This document shows positions 8,759-15,365 of a stretch of DNA of 64,000 nt, in pieces. How positions within the stretch are numbered: position 1 is the first letter of the stretch; every line of letters begins with the position of its first letter. Origin of the DNA: JASLCR01 sp036405235 (GTDB lineage: Bacteria > Patescibacteriota > Saccharimonadia > Saccharimonadales > Saccharimonadaceae); contig DASWYA010000001.1 in NCBI GenBank assembly GCA_036405235.1, positions 1 to 64,000 of the forward strand. The letters run 5' to 3'. The translations under genes were made by a program, and so were the position numbers. The notes below the pieces were generated by a model. The model worked only from the letters and a program-made list of their open reading frames with translations. It was not told the DNA's origin and did no database searches.

Positions 8759-9838
8759 TTATACACTTTTCCAGCCTTCGACAGCACCTTCGCCAGCTGC
8801 TCGTGCCTTGGCTGCAACACGACCAAGTTTTACTCTTTGTTCTCGTGCTACTACACCGGCAAGCTCTGCATTAGTTCTGATGGTGTTTCCGACAGACTTA
8901 GCACCGTCAACAAAGGCTTTACCGCGTTTGGCCCATTTTGCACGACGATCTGCTTTACGTTTTTCGGCATCAGCCTTTCGTTTTCTGGCACGGTCAAACT
9001 TTTCGTTCATCCTTAGAGCTTTTTCATGCTTTTTATTGATAATAGCTTGCTGCCTGTCTTGTTCAGCAACAAAAGCTTCGTGTTCTTCATAGGCTTCGTC
9101 AATTTCAGCCGAGCGTTGGATATTATCTTCGTAGCTAGCAAATGCATCCTCTTGTGCATCTATAGTGCGCTCGCGATCCTCTTGTATTGCTTCTTTGTGC
9201 GCTTTGTTTACTTCACGACGCTGTTTGAATGCTTCAATTTGCGTACCAGCAGCATCCATGCCACTTTCAACTTTTTTCATGCCAGCTATAAAAGCATCGC
9301 CTGTTTTTTCACCAAGTTTCACTGTGCTAGTCTTCGCCGCTTCGCCGACATTCTTCATGCCACGTCCGGTAGCTTTTGCACCCATGACTCCAAGACCAAG
9401 TGTGATAAGACCAGCACTCTTAAGGCGTGATAGGGCAGAGCGACCAAAGCCCATTACTTTTTCTTTGGCTTTTTCGGCACTTTCACTTAGGCTATCGGCA
9501 CGATCAGCACCATTTTCTAGGCGGTCGGCTGTACGTTGTAAGAAGCGACCAACGCGACTTGTAGCTGTAATGAGAGATGGTTGAGTGGCTTCTGCTGTCT
9601 CGGAGCTCTGCTCATCCAGTATTTCATCTAATGCGTCGAGTCCGCTTGGTTCTGCAGGAGAATAGTCGACGCCAGGACGGTGCACAAGGGGTGTTCCATC
9701 TGGACGTTGCCAACTCGAGTCAACGCTGTTATCTTCTACGCTTGATTCAATTACTTCTCCTTGTACGATCTCACCGTCATCTGATGATGGGTTGTACGGC
9801 TCGGCTTCGTAGACTGGTCGTGTCATTAGTTCTGTCAT
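8759..9838 (-). CDS. Uncharacterised protein with glycine-rich helix and long basic coiled coil
   Basis: 359 aa. An acidic disordered N-terminus (residues 1-110) is followed by a short hydrophobic glycine/alanine segment (about 140-158, LITLGLGVMGAKATGRGM) and then a long Lys/Arg/Glu-rich helix (about 185-320) that should form a coiled coil, with a basic C-terminus. No known domain is recognised. Its promoter is excellent (TTGACA-17-TAACAT at 9906-9878, minus strand). It is paired with the DUF5663-like gene and is arranged head to head, across the G+C-rich cassette, with a second pair of similar style (11691-13948). The shared layout suggests a scaffold or membrane-associated role; that is inference. 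Confidence 0.6.
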   Translation of the reverse strand: MTELMTRPVYEAEPYNPSSDDGEIVQGEVIESSVEDNSVDSSWQRPDGTPLVHRPGVDYSPAEPSGLDALDEILDEQSSETAEATQPSLITATSRVGRFLQRTADRLENGADRADSLSESAEKAKEKVMGFGRSALSRLKSAGLITLGLGVMGAKATGRGMKNVGEAAKTSTVKLGEKTGDAFIAGMKKVESGMDAAGTQIEAFKQRREVNKAHKEAIQEDRERTIDAQEDAFASYEDNIQRSAEIDEAYEEHEAFVAEQDRQQAIINKKHEKALRMNEKFDRARKRKADAEKRKADRRAKWAKRGKAFVDGAKSVGNTIRTNAELAGVVAREQRVKLGRVAAKARAAGEGAVEGWKSV

Positions 9839-9877
9839 TTTTTGTTCCTTGTTTGATTTTATTGATTTATATTTTCA

Positions 9878-9906
9878 ATGTTAGCATAAGTGATATAAAA
9901 TGTCAA
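9878..9906 (-). promoter_or_regulatory. Promoter of the 359-aa coiled-coil gene
   Basis: On the minus strand TTGACA (9906-9901), 17-nt spacer, TAACAT (9883-9878). Confidence 0.85.
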
Positions 9907-9931
9907 GTATAGCTATATAATCAAGTGTGTA

Positions 9932-9961
9932 GAAAAACAAAAAACACCCCCAAGGGTGTGT
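9932..9961 (-). terminator. Terminator at the downstream end of the G+C-rich cassette
   Basis: Read on the minus strand, ACACCC (9959-9954 side), loop TTGG, GGGTGT followed by TTTTTTGTTTTT. It would stop transcription leaving the cassette before the next promoter at 9906. Confidence 0.8.
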
Positions 9962-9965
9962 GATA

Positions 9966-10075
9966 TATCTTGGTTCTCCGCAGGGCGGGGGAGTCGGATC
10001 TGTGACGGGTTGCCACATTTCTTTCTCACCCCGCACCTGCGGTTGAACCTGCTGCTTCCCGAGACGCCGTGAATG
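9966..10075 (-). other. G+C-rich 3' region of the cassette
   Basis: No credible gene. Contains short G+C hairpins such as CCGC-acct-GCGG near 10030. It is the untranslated tail of the gene ending at 10076. Confidence 0.5.
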
Positions 10076-10435
10076 TCAGCGGCGACCGCGCTCGAAGAGC
10101 ACGGACAGTAGGGTGCCGCCGACCAGGGGCCAGGCGAGCCACCAGGACGAGCTGCCATCGAAGACGGTCTTGAGTCCGTCCCTCAGCTCTCCTCCGGCAA
10201 AAAGCATGACCACGACGCCGATGACGGCCATCGCGACGATGCCCATCTCGACGACGACGGGGAACTGGTAGTGAACCACTGCCCACACGCTGACGATGAA
10301 GCCGACGATGAGGACGATGGCCCCCACCATACCGGCACTCTTCCACGTGAGGTTGCCGTTCGCCGACAGGATCGACAACAGCCCCACGAGGAAGCTGATG
10401 CCGAAAACGATGGTGATGCGGATGATACGCTCCAT
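10076..10435 (-). CDS. Small four-helix membrane protein in G+C-rich cassette
   Basis: 119 aa with four predicted membrane segments (about residues 7-25, 34-54, 60-80 and 96-112) joined by short loops, ending FERGRR. No known family is recognised. A near-perfect AGGAGGT lies 5 nt before the ATG, stronger than any Shine-Dalgarno site in the native genes around it. Base composition and codon use are far richer in G+C than the flanking genes, with third positions mostly G or C. This looks like recent acquisition from a high-G+C donor, or adaptation to one; many Saccharibacteria live on Actinobacteria, so the host is a candidate donor (inference). It lies 213 nt after the 234-aa gene on the same strand. 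Confidence 0.7.
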   Translation of the reverse strand: MERIIRITIVFGISFLVGLLSILSANGNLTWKSAGMVGAIVLIVGFIVSVWAVVHYQFPVVVEMGIVAMAVIGVVVMLFAGGELRDGLKTVFDGSSSWWLAWPLVGGTLLSVLFERGRR

Positions 10436-10580
10436 GATGACCTCCTAGGTCGTAGACGGGGAGCTTTACAGGTTCTCTTGCGGAGAGTTTTCTCTGATTG
10501 GTTTACCAGAGTCTCAGCGCAAGGACGGAAAAGTAAGATAGGTTACTTTGCGATCTCTACGCTTAGAAAATATGGGGTTG

Positions 10581-10637
10581 CCCCGGTGAGACGAGAGACA
10601 CAGCTGGCTGCTGTGTACGATCTCGTCCCACACGGGG
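10581..10637 (-). terminator. Long imperfect hairpin after the 234-aa cassette gene
   Basis: Nested arms: CCCC/GGGG (10581-10584 and 10634-10637), GACGAGA (10590-10596) with TCTCGTC (10621-10627), ACACAGC (10598-10604) with GCTGTGT (10610-10616), loop TGGCT. It starts 11 nt past the stop codon of the 234-aa gene. There is no clear U-tract, so it may be a terminator of G+C-rich type or an mRNA-stabilising element. Confidence 0.55.
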
Positions 10638-10648
10638 TTCCCATCAGC

Positions 10649-11353
10649 TCAGCTGACTGCCGCCTTGGCTGCAGCCACCTTCGTGTTCAGCTCGTCCGCG
10701 CCGTCCACGTGGGTGGACAGCATGCCCGAGTGGAGCTGGCCAGCGGCCTGCTCCACCGCCTCGATGAGCGGGGCGACCGTCGCCTTGGTGACCATGTCCG
10801 TCGGGACGACCGCCGCCGCACGGGCGGCGGCGAGCTGGTGCGCGAGGGAGCCGTTGTGCGTCTCGTCGCGCTCCTCGGCGAGCTTGGTCTCCGCCGTGGT
10901 CTTGGCGGTTTCGGCGTCGGTCTTGGCCCGGTTCGCGGCGGCGAGCTCGGACGGGGTTCCGTCCGCCTCGACCAGCAGCGGGTGCGGGTCGCGGGGGTTG
11001 AGCAGGCGCCTGAGCGCCGCCTTCACCCCGTTGCTGATCGCGGTCGAGTTGAACAGGAGGTTGAGGGCCTCCTGCTCGTCGGCGATCACCTGCGGGCCGG
11101 GCTGACCACCGCCGAGCGCCGCCGCCGGCTGACCGGCGGAGTTGACCGCGGCGTCCGCCTGGGCGTACGTGCCCGCGGCGAACTCCTTGGTGATCTCGGT
11201 GCTGGCGACGACGGCGTCCAGGCGGTCCATGAGGGCCTCCTGCTCGTCCATCGACAGCTCCTCCAGGCGGTCCGCGACGTTGGCCGCGATGCGGTTGCTG
11301 CGGGCCTCGATCTTCTGCTTGCTGGCCTGACGACCGGCGTCTGCGTCGAACAT
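10649..11353 (-). CDS. Alanine-rich helical protein in G+C-rich cassette
   Basis: 234 aa, no Cys, no signal peptide or membrane segment. Rich in Ala, Glu, Asp and Thr; residues about 150-180 (ANRAKTDAETAKTTAETKLAEE) read as a coiled coil and the whole protein is predicted helical. No known domain is recognised. GGAAGGAG lies about 7 nt before the ATG. Composition is extreme for this window: 44 of 60 bases at 10981-11040 are G or C. Of the competing open frames on both strands this one was chosen for its good ribosome site, the right spacing to the palindromic leader, and a plausible protein; the others are side effects of the high G+C content. Expression probably starts at the A+T-rich promoter at 11623-11595. 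Confidence 0.65.
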   Translation of the reverse strand: MFDADAGRQASKQKIEARSNRIAANVADRLEELSMDEQEALMDRLDAVVASTEITKEFAAGTYAQADAAVNSAGQPAAALGGGQPGPQVIADEQEALNLLFNSTAISNGVKAALRRLLNPRDPHPLLVEADGTPSELAAANRAKTDAETAKTTAETKLAEERDETHNGSLAHQLAAARAAAVVPTDMVTKATVAPLIEAVEQAAGQLHSGMLSTHVDGADELNTKVAAAKAAVS

Positions 11354-11594
11354 GATGGTGCTCCTTCCAGAGCGGTAGTGGGTTGGTTCCCCTTAACGTC
11401 TCTCCGGAGTAGACGTCGTGGGTTTCTGTACACATAATTATATGTAGAGAAACCCACGACGTCAGGTTGTCATGTTTGGCTACTTTGCTGATGGGTAGTA
11501 TCGTGCGAGTTCTTAATATAAGGATCTCGAGCACGATGCTGTAAAGGGTCGTGCCGTTAGGTGACACTTATACCACCCAAAGACACTGACAGAC
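11354..11594 (-). other. Structured 5' leader of the G+C-rich cassette
   Basis: About 235 nt between promoter and start codon, with no gene. On the minus strand the segment ATCGTGC (within 11510-11545) can pair with either an upstream GGCACGA or a downstream GCACGAT, giving two mutually exclusive stems. Closer to the gene lies the large palindrome at 11412-11461. This layout resembles a regulated leader; the signal is unknown. Confidence 0.55.
11412..11461. repeat. Near-perfect 23-bp palindrome with 4-nt loop
   Basis: GACGTCGTGGGTTTCT is followed by GTACATA-like sequence, loop ATTA, then the reverse complement ending AGAAACCCACGACGTC. The outer 16 bp are perfect and the inner 7 bp pair apart from one mismatch. 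Either a very stable RNA hairpin in the leader of the 234-aa gene or a DNA site (dimeric operator, recombination or attachment site). It lacks a U-tract on either strand, so it is not a normal terminator. Confidence 0.8.
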
Positions 11595-11623
11595 ATATTA
11601 TCATAACTATGACATTTTGTCAA
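11595..11623 (-). promoter_or_regulatory. Promoter reading into the G+C-rich cassette
   Basis: Minus strand TTGACA (11623-11618), 17-nt spacer, TAATAT (11600-11595). It lies in A+T-rich native-looking DNA and is back to back with the plus-strand promoter at 11641. Confidence 0.85.
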
Positions 11624-11640
11624 TGATAGTATAATAAATA

Positions 11641-11669
11641 TTGACAAATATGCTCTGTTGTGCTAATGT
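11641..11669 (+). promoter_or_regulatory. Promoter of the 577-aa gene
   Basis: TTGACA (11641-11646), 17-nt spacer, TAATGT (11664-11669), leaving a leader of about 15 nt before ATG 11691. Confidence 0.85.
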
Positions 11670-11690
11670 TTACTTAGGAATTTAAATTAT

Positions 11691-13424
11691 ATGCCGCAAA
11701 ACCATAACCACCAACCAGCAGCCCCAGCAGAACTAAGCCCTGAGGAACGTGCTATCTTCACGATCGCGAAGGTGGACGAATGGCGTCATCGACAGATAAG
11801 TATACTGGCTGGATTACGTGCAAATGCACGGGATAGCCAAGATACGCAATATGCAGATGATTTTTACAGTACTATTGACTCAACACTCGAAGACTTTTTG
11901 CATGAGCAGGGGATTGATCAAAATTCGCCAAACTACAGTGAAGTGAGGCAGTTATTCTATGATGCTCGAATCGGTAATGACCAAGATGGTGGTATTAGTA
12001 ATCACGTATGGGAGAACTCTCCAAAAGCTCGTGGGGTTGACCAAAATGACGAAAAGAGCCAGCGAGCAGTCTTCGCAGAACGTATAGCAGATAGAGTGGG
12101 TGTTGACTCTGATGATGAAGAGCCTGATACCGATTCTGCCGAGCTTGATCCTGAAAAAGTTGCAGCAATTGATGAACTTGAAGGTCCACTTGGCGAGCTG
12201 CGCGATCGTATGGCTGCAGCAACCGCAAAGAGGCAAGATAGATTATTTGGAAAAGGCAGTAAAAAGCACGCCCAGCTGAAGGCCGAATATGAAGCTATGG
12301 TTAACGAGCTAGGCAGACGCCACCTGGCATTGCATGAAGATTTTTCCGAAGAAGACAAGAATCTTGTTGCAACGACAGTACTTTTCGACGAGCAGGCAAA
12401 ATTACGCAATGAAACGATTGCTGAGCTTGAAGGTAAACCGCTTGGAAAATTTATCAAATGGATGAATAAAGGTAACGTAGCTACGCGAATCGCTAAGGGT
12501 GTTGGCCTGGGAGCAGTTGCTGGTATTACCGGTTCATTTGTTGCAGGCGCAGTCGGTGCGGGTATCGTAGCTGGCGGTGCTGTAGCGGCGACTCGTTTTG
12601 CTCGTAATTTTGCTATCAAAGACAACAAAACACGTGGTATGGCTGCTATCTATGACGACTCAGATCGAGGGATTGTTGCAGATAATGGAAAGTCGACAGC
12701 AATTGACTTTGATGCAAATACGCTCAATACAGGTGCGGCCCTGAATTTTACCGATGATTCTAACCGAATGGAAGAGATCGCGAAGCTAACTGGTGCAAAT
12801 GAAGCATTTGAAGAAGATACAAAGAAAGAGCAAGATAAGCGACGTAAATCAGCGCTATTTGGTGCTGCGATGATCGGTGTAGGTGCTCTCGCAGGATATG
12901 GTGTTCACCGTGCGGCTGAGTGGATGAGTAGTAAAGATCTTACACTTTCAGGCTATGTCCATGACAAATGGGATAAGTTTTGGAATGGTGATCAAGATAC
13001 ATATGCAAATGATGTCGACCATGACGGTGTCCCTGATGATAAGGATAGTTTTGTTGATAAAAATAATGATGGTCTTGATGACAGGACTGGTAAAGCGATT
13101 GACGACGGTGGAACGGGTGAGCCAGACACTAACTCTGATGGTGGCAACGAAGCAGCATTTGATCCATCAGAAGTCGCGCATGATGCACGTTGGGTTGAAC
13201 GAGGTGAGGGTTGGTATCAGACATTCCAGGAACTTGGTATTCCGCAAGAGCGCTGGGATGAGACGCTGCAGCTTGCTGGTCCGGAACTTCACGAACAAGG
13301 TTGGTCATACTTTGACGAGTCTGCAAATGAGTGGCGAATCTCCCAGCCAGGTCGTTTGTCTGATGAAGCTCTCTCGACTATCGCTGGCTCTGCGAAGCAA
13401 GCTGGCTATGACCTCGCTGCATGA
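11691..13424 (+). CDS. Large uncharacterised protein with two hydrophobic segments and Ca-binding-type Asp repeats
   Basis: 577 aa. An acidic helical N-terminal half is followed by a glycine/alanine-rich hydrophobic stretch (about 262-302), a second one (about 386-407, SALFGAAMIGVGALAGYGV), then D441-VDHDGVPDDKD and KNNDGLDD, two thrombospondin-type-3/dockerin-like calcium loops. The C-terminus (about 490-577) is a compact helical domain containing WVERGEGWYQTFQELGIP. It is probably membrane-bound with the Asp repeats outside. No family is recognised. Promoter TTGACA-17-TAATGT; the leader is only about 15 nt with a weak AGGAA. It is followed after 32 nt by the second DUF5663-like gene and is divergent from the 359-aa gene across the cassette. 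Confidence 0.65.
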   Translation: MPQNHNHQPAAPAELSPEERAIFTIAKVDEWRHRQISILAGLRANARDSQDTQYADDFYSTIDSTLEDFLHEQGIDQNSPNYSEVRQLFYDARIGNDQDGGISNHVWENSPKARGVDQNDEKSQRAVFAERIADRVGVDSDDEEPDTDSAELDPEKVAAIDELEGPLGELRDRMAAATAKRQDRLFGKGSKKHAQLKAEYEAMVNELGRRHLALHEDFSEEDKNLVATTVLFDEQAKLRNETIAELEGKPLGKFIKWMNKGNVATRIAKGVGLGAVAGITGSFVAGAVGAGIVAGGAVAATRFARNFAIKDNKTRGMAAIYDDSDRGIVADNGKSTAIDFDANTLNTGAALNFTDDSNRMEEIAKLTGANEAFEEDTKKEQDKRRKSALFGAAMIGVGALAGYGVHRAAEWMSSKDLTLSGYVHDKWDKFWNGDQDTYANDVDHDGVPDDKDSFVDKNNDGLDDRTGKAIDDGGTGEPDTNSDGGNEAAFDPSEVAHDARWVERGEGWYQTFQELGIPQERWDETLQLAGPELHEQGWSYFDESANEWRISQPGRLSDEALSTIAGSAKQAGYDLAA

Positions 13425-13456
13425 TACAATGGTAGTAAGTAAATAAGGGGAATTAT

Positions 13457-13948
13457 ATGTTTCGACTTGACGATCAGTTTTTGAAAGACATTGGACTCGA
13501 CGGATTACCAGACGAGCAGAAGAAGCCATTCTTGCAGCATATCTATAGTGAACTCGAGCTTCGCGTAGGTACACGACTCTCGGATGGGTTAAGTGATGCA
13601 CAGCTGGAAGAATTTGAAGAAATCATCGACCGGAAAGAAGACAAGATTCAATCTTGGCTCGCAGATCACGCACCGACATACAGCCAAGAACCGGCATTTG
13701 CAAAGCTGATGGAAGCGACAAAACTCCCAGCAAACGATCCGCGTCTCGTAGCTGAATACACGGCGACCAAATGGCTTGAGGTGAATCGTCCAGATTATCG
13801 TGATGTCGTAGCTGCTGTACTTGAAGAGCTAAAAAAAGAGATTATGGGCAATCGCGATGCAATCCTTGGCGGAATCCAGGCGCAAGCCGCCGAGCAGCAA
13901 GTTCCACCCGCTGGAGACCAGCAGCCACCGATGCAAACAGCTGCTTAA
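13457..13948 (+). CDS. DUF5663-like protein, longer paralogue
   Basis: 163 aa, acidic and helical, without membrane segment or Cys. Residues 1-75 match the pattern of the 103-aa protein at 8411-8722; residues 80-163 are an extra helical region ending in a Gln/Pro-rich tail. Function unknown. AGGGGAA lies about 7 nt before the ATG. The last four bases (TTAA) are shared with the convergent fmt gene, and its own terminator lies inside fmt (13970-13998). Confidence 0.65.
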   Translation: MFRLDDQFLKDIGLDGLPDEQKKPFLQHIYSELELRVGTRLSDGLSDAQLEEFEEIIDRKEDKIQSWLADHAPTYSQEPAFAKLMEATKLPANDPRLVAEYTATKWLEVNRPDYRDVVAAVLEELKKEIMGNRDAILGGIQAQAAEQQVPPAGDQQPPMQTAA

Positions 13949-14745
13949 AGCTTGTTTTTATAACCAGCGAGAAATGCCTTAACGGGCATTTCTTTTTTGC
14001 CGGCTGGTTTGAGAGTATCAATAGCGAGAAATTTACCATCGCCACACTCTAACGATAGATCAGTTGGTGTATCTGAGACGTGTGCTTTGGTGATAATGAC
14101 GTCGATGGAGCCAAGAGTTGTGCGACTGCCAGGCCAGCCGGAGAAGGCGCGGATTTGGCGTTCGATAAAGTCAGCTGGCTGGGAGAGATCAATAATACCA
14201 TCGCTTTTGACGAGTTTTGGTGTGTATGTGGCTCTTGCTGGATGAGGCTGCTGATGAGGTTTTAGGTTGCTGCTTGCGATAGCAGGTAATATTTCTTGGA
14301 GTATATCTGCTCCCAGTTGATGGAGGTGTGTGGTGAGATCTAGTTTTTGCTCGGTGGCACCGAGATGTAGAGTTTTCTGCCTGTAGAGCGGCCCTTCATC
14401 CATACCTGCTGTAAGGTGCATGATAGACACGCCGGTTTTCTCTACGCCATCAAGAAGTGCTTGTTCGATAGGTGTAGTACCGCGATATTGCGGTAGGAGC
14501 GAGGGATGAATATTGATGATTCCAAGGGGGAACTGATCGAGTATGCGCTGAGGGATTATGTGTCCGTATGCGGCAAGTACTGCAAGCTTGGCGTCGTGAG
14601 GCTTGAGCTCTGCTAGGTTGCCTGTGATAATTTGCTCGATCTCAAACCCAGCTTTGACGATTGCATCTTTGATGAGTGGCTGGGGGTTGGGGATACCGGT
14701 AGCAAGCTTTTCATTGCCAAAAAAAATAACTTTTGTTTCCTGCAT
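13945..14745 (-). CDS. fmt: Methionyl-tRNA formyltransferase
   Basis: 266 aa from the ATG at 14745, short beside the usual 310-315. It formylates the initiator Met-tRNA. The formyl-transfer signature is intact: NIHPSLLPQYRGTTPIEQAL (catalytic N and H) and GMDEGPL (catalytic D). The C-terminal OB-like domain is reduced. The start follows the def stop codon by 2 nt; in-frame GTG 14748 and TTG 14757 are possible alternatives that would overlap def. It is part of a priA-def-fmt series on the minus strand, a common bacterial grouping. The end of the coding region carries a terminator for the opposite strand. Confidence 0.9.
   Translation of the reverse strand: MQETKVIFFGNEKLATGIPNPQPLIKDAIVKAGFEIEQIITGNLAELKPHDAKLAVLAAYGHIIPQRILDQFPLGIINIHPSLLPQYRGTTPIEQALLDGVEKTGVSIMHLTAGMDEGPLYRQKTLHLGATEQKLDLTTHLHQLGADILQEILPAIASSNLKPHQQPHPARATYTPKLVKSDGIIDLSQPADFIERQIRAFSGWPGSRTTLGSIDVIITKAHVSDTPTDLSLECGDGKFLAIDTLKPAGKKEMPVKAFLAGYKNKL
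13970..13998 (+). terminator. Terminator of the DUF5663 gene embedded in the fmt coding sequence
   Basis: AGAAATGCC (13970-13978), loop TTAACG, GGCATTTCT (13985-13993), then TTTTT. A perfect 9-bp stem with U-tract on the plus strand, entirely inside the last codons of fmt on the other strand. Confidence 0.8.
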
Positions 14746-14747
14746 CA

Positions 14748-15323
14748 CTAATCCCAAAGCTTTGAGTTGTCTTTTATCACCTCATCGTAATCGAGTGGCT
14801 GGAGCTCGCCTTTGTCATCAAGTGTGTAAAACGCATTGGTTTGATCTTTGATGTGGTCAATAAAACAGATGCCATTTGTGTGGTCAATCTCATGTTGGAT
14901 GACACGAGCAAGGAAGCCGTCTGCCTTGAGGCGAACTTCATTGCCCTCGAGATCGAGAGCCTTAACACGTACTCGACTCCACCGAGGAACCTTGCCGTAG
15001 ATCTTGCTGACAGATAGGCAGCCTTCGTAGTCTGCGAGTTGTGCTCCTTCCGTCTTAACAATTTTCGGATTGATAAGAGCCGTAAACTCTTTATCATCCT
15101 TATTTTCAAAGCTACTGCGGATAATCACAACACGCTCTAGGCGGTCGATTTGTACAGCAGCAAGGGCTGCTGAGATTTCATGAGGGCGCGAATCTTCCCA
15201 GTCGAGTGCCGCATCAGTCATGTCTTGAATAAGTTTCTTGGTCTCGTCGGTGATGACGTGAACTTTGGCTGACTTTTGCCGTAGATGGGGGTTTGGCAGG
15301 GTGATGATATCTTCTTTTTTCAC
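14748..15323 (-). CDS. def: Peptide deformylase
   Basis: 191 aa. Removes the N-terminal formyl group from new proteins. Motif 2 EGCLS and motif 3 QHEIDH (metal ligands Cys, His, His and the catalytic Glu) are intact. Motif 1, normally GxGxAAxQ, reads SAALAAVQ: both glycines are replaced while AAxQ is kept. Initiation is at GTG 15323; the -10 box TACAAT (15336-15331) ends 7 nt before it, so the mRNA is probably leaderless. fmt follows after 2 nt, matching the functional link between formylation and deformylation. Confidence 0.9.
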   Translation of the reverse strand: MKKEDIITLPNPHLRQKSAKVHVITDETKKLIQDMTDAALDWEDSRPHEISAALAAVQIDRLERVVIIRSSFENKDDKEFTALINPKIVKTEGAQLADYEGCLSVSKIYGKVPRWSRVRVKALDLEGNEVRLKADGFLARVIQHEIDHTNGICFIDHIKDQTNAFYTLDDKGELQPLDYDEVIKDNSKLWD

Positions 15324-15365
15324 TACCCCTATTGTAACAGATTAGATTTTTTACCCGAAAAGTTC

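Noticed and set aside
10271..11437. A 388-codon open frame on the plus strand across the G+C-rich cassette
   Set aside because: High G+C content leaves several frames open. The product is Arg/Gly/Val-rich low-complexity sequence with no ribosome site, and it lies opposite two frames that have good ribosome sites and sensible proteins.
10644..11567. A 307-codon minus-strand frame overlapping the 234-aa gene
   Set aside because: The product is Arg/Gly/Pro-rich, begins in the structured leader and lacks a start with a ribosome site; it is a shifted-frame shadow.
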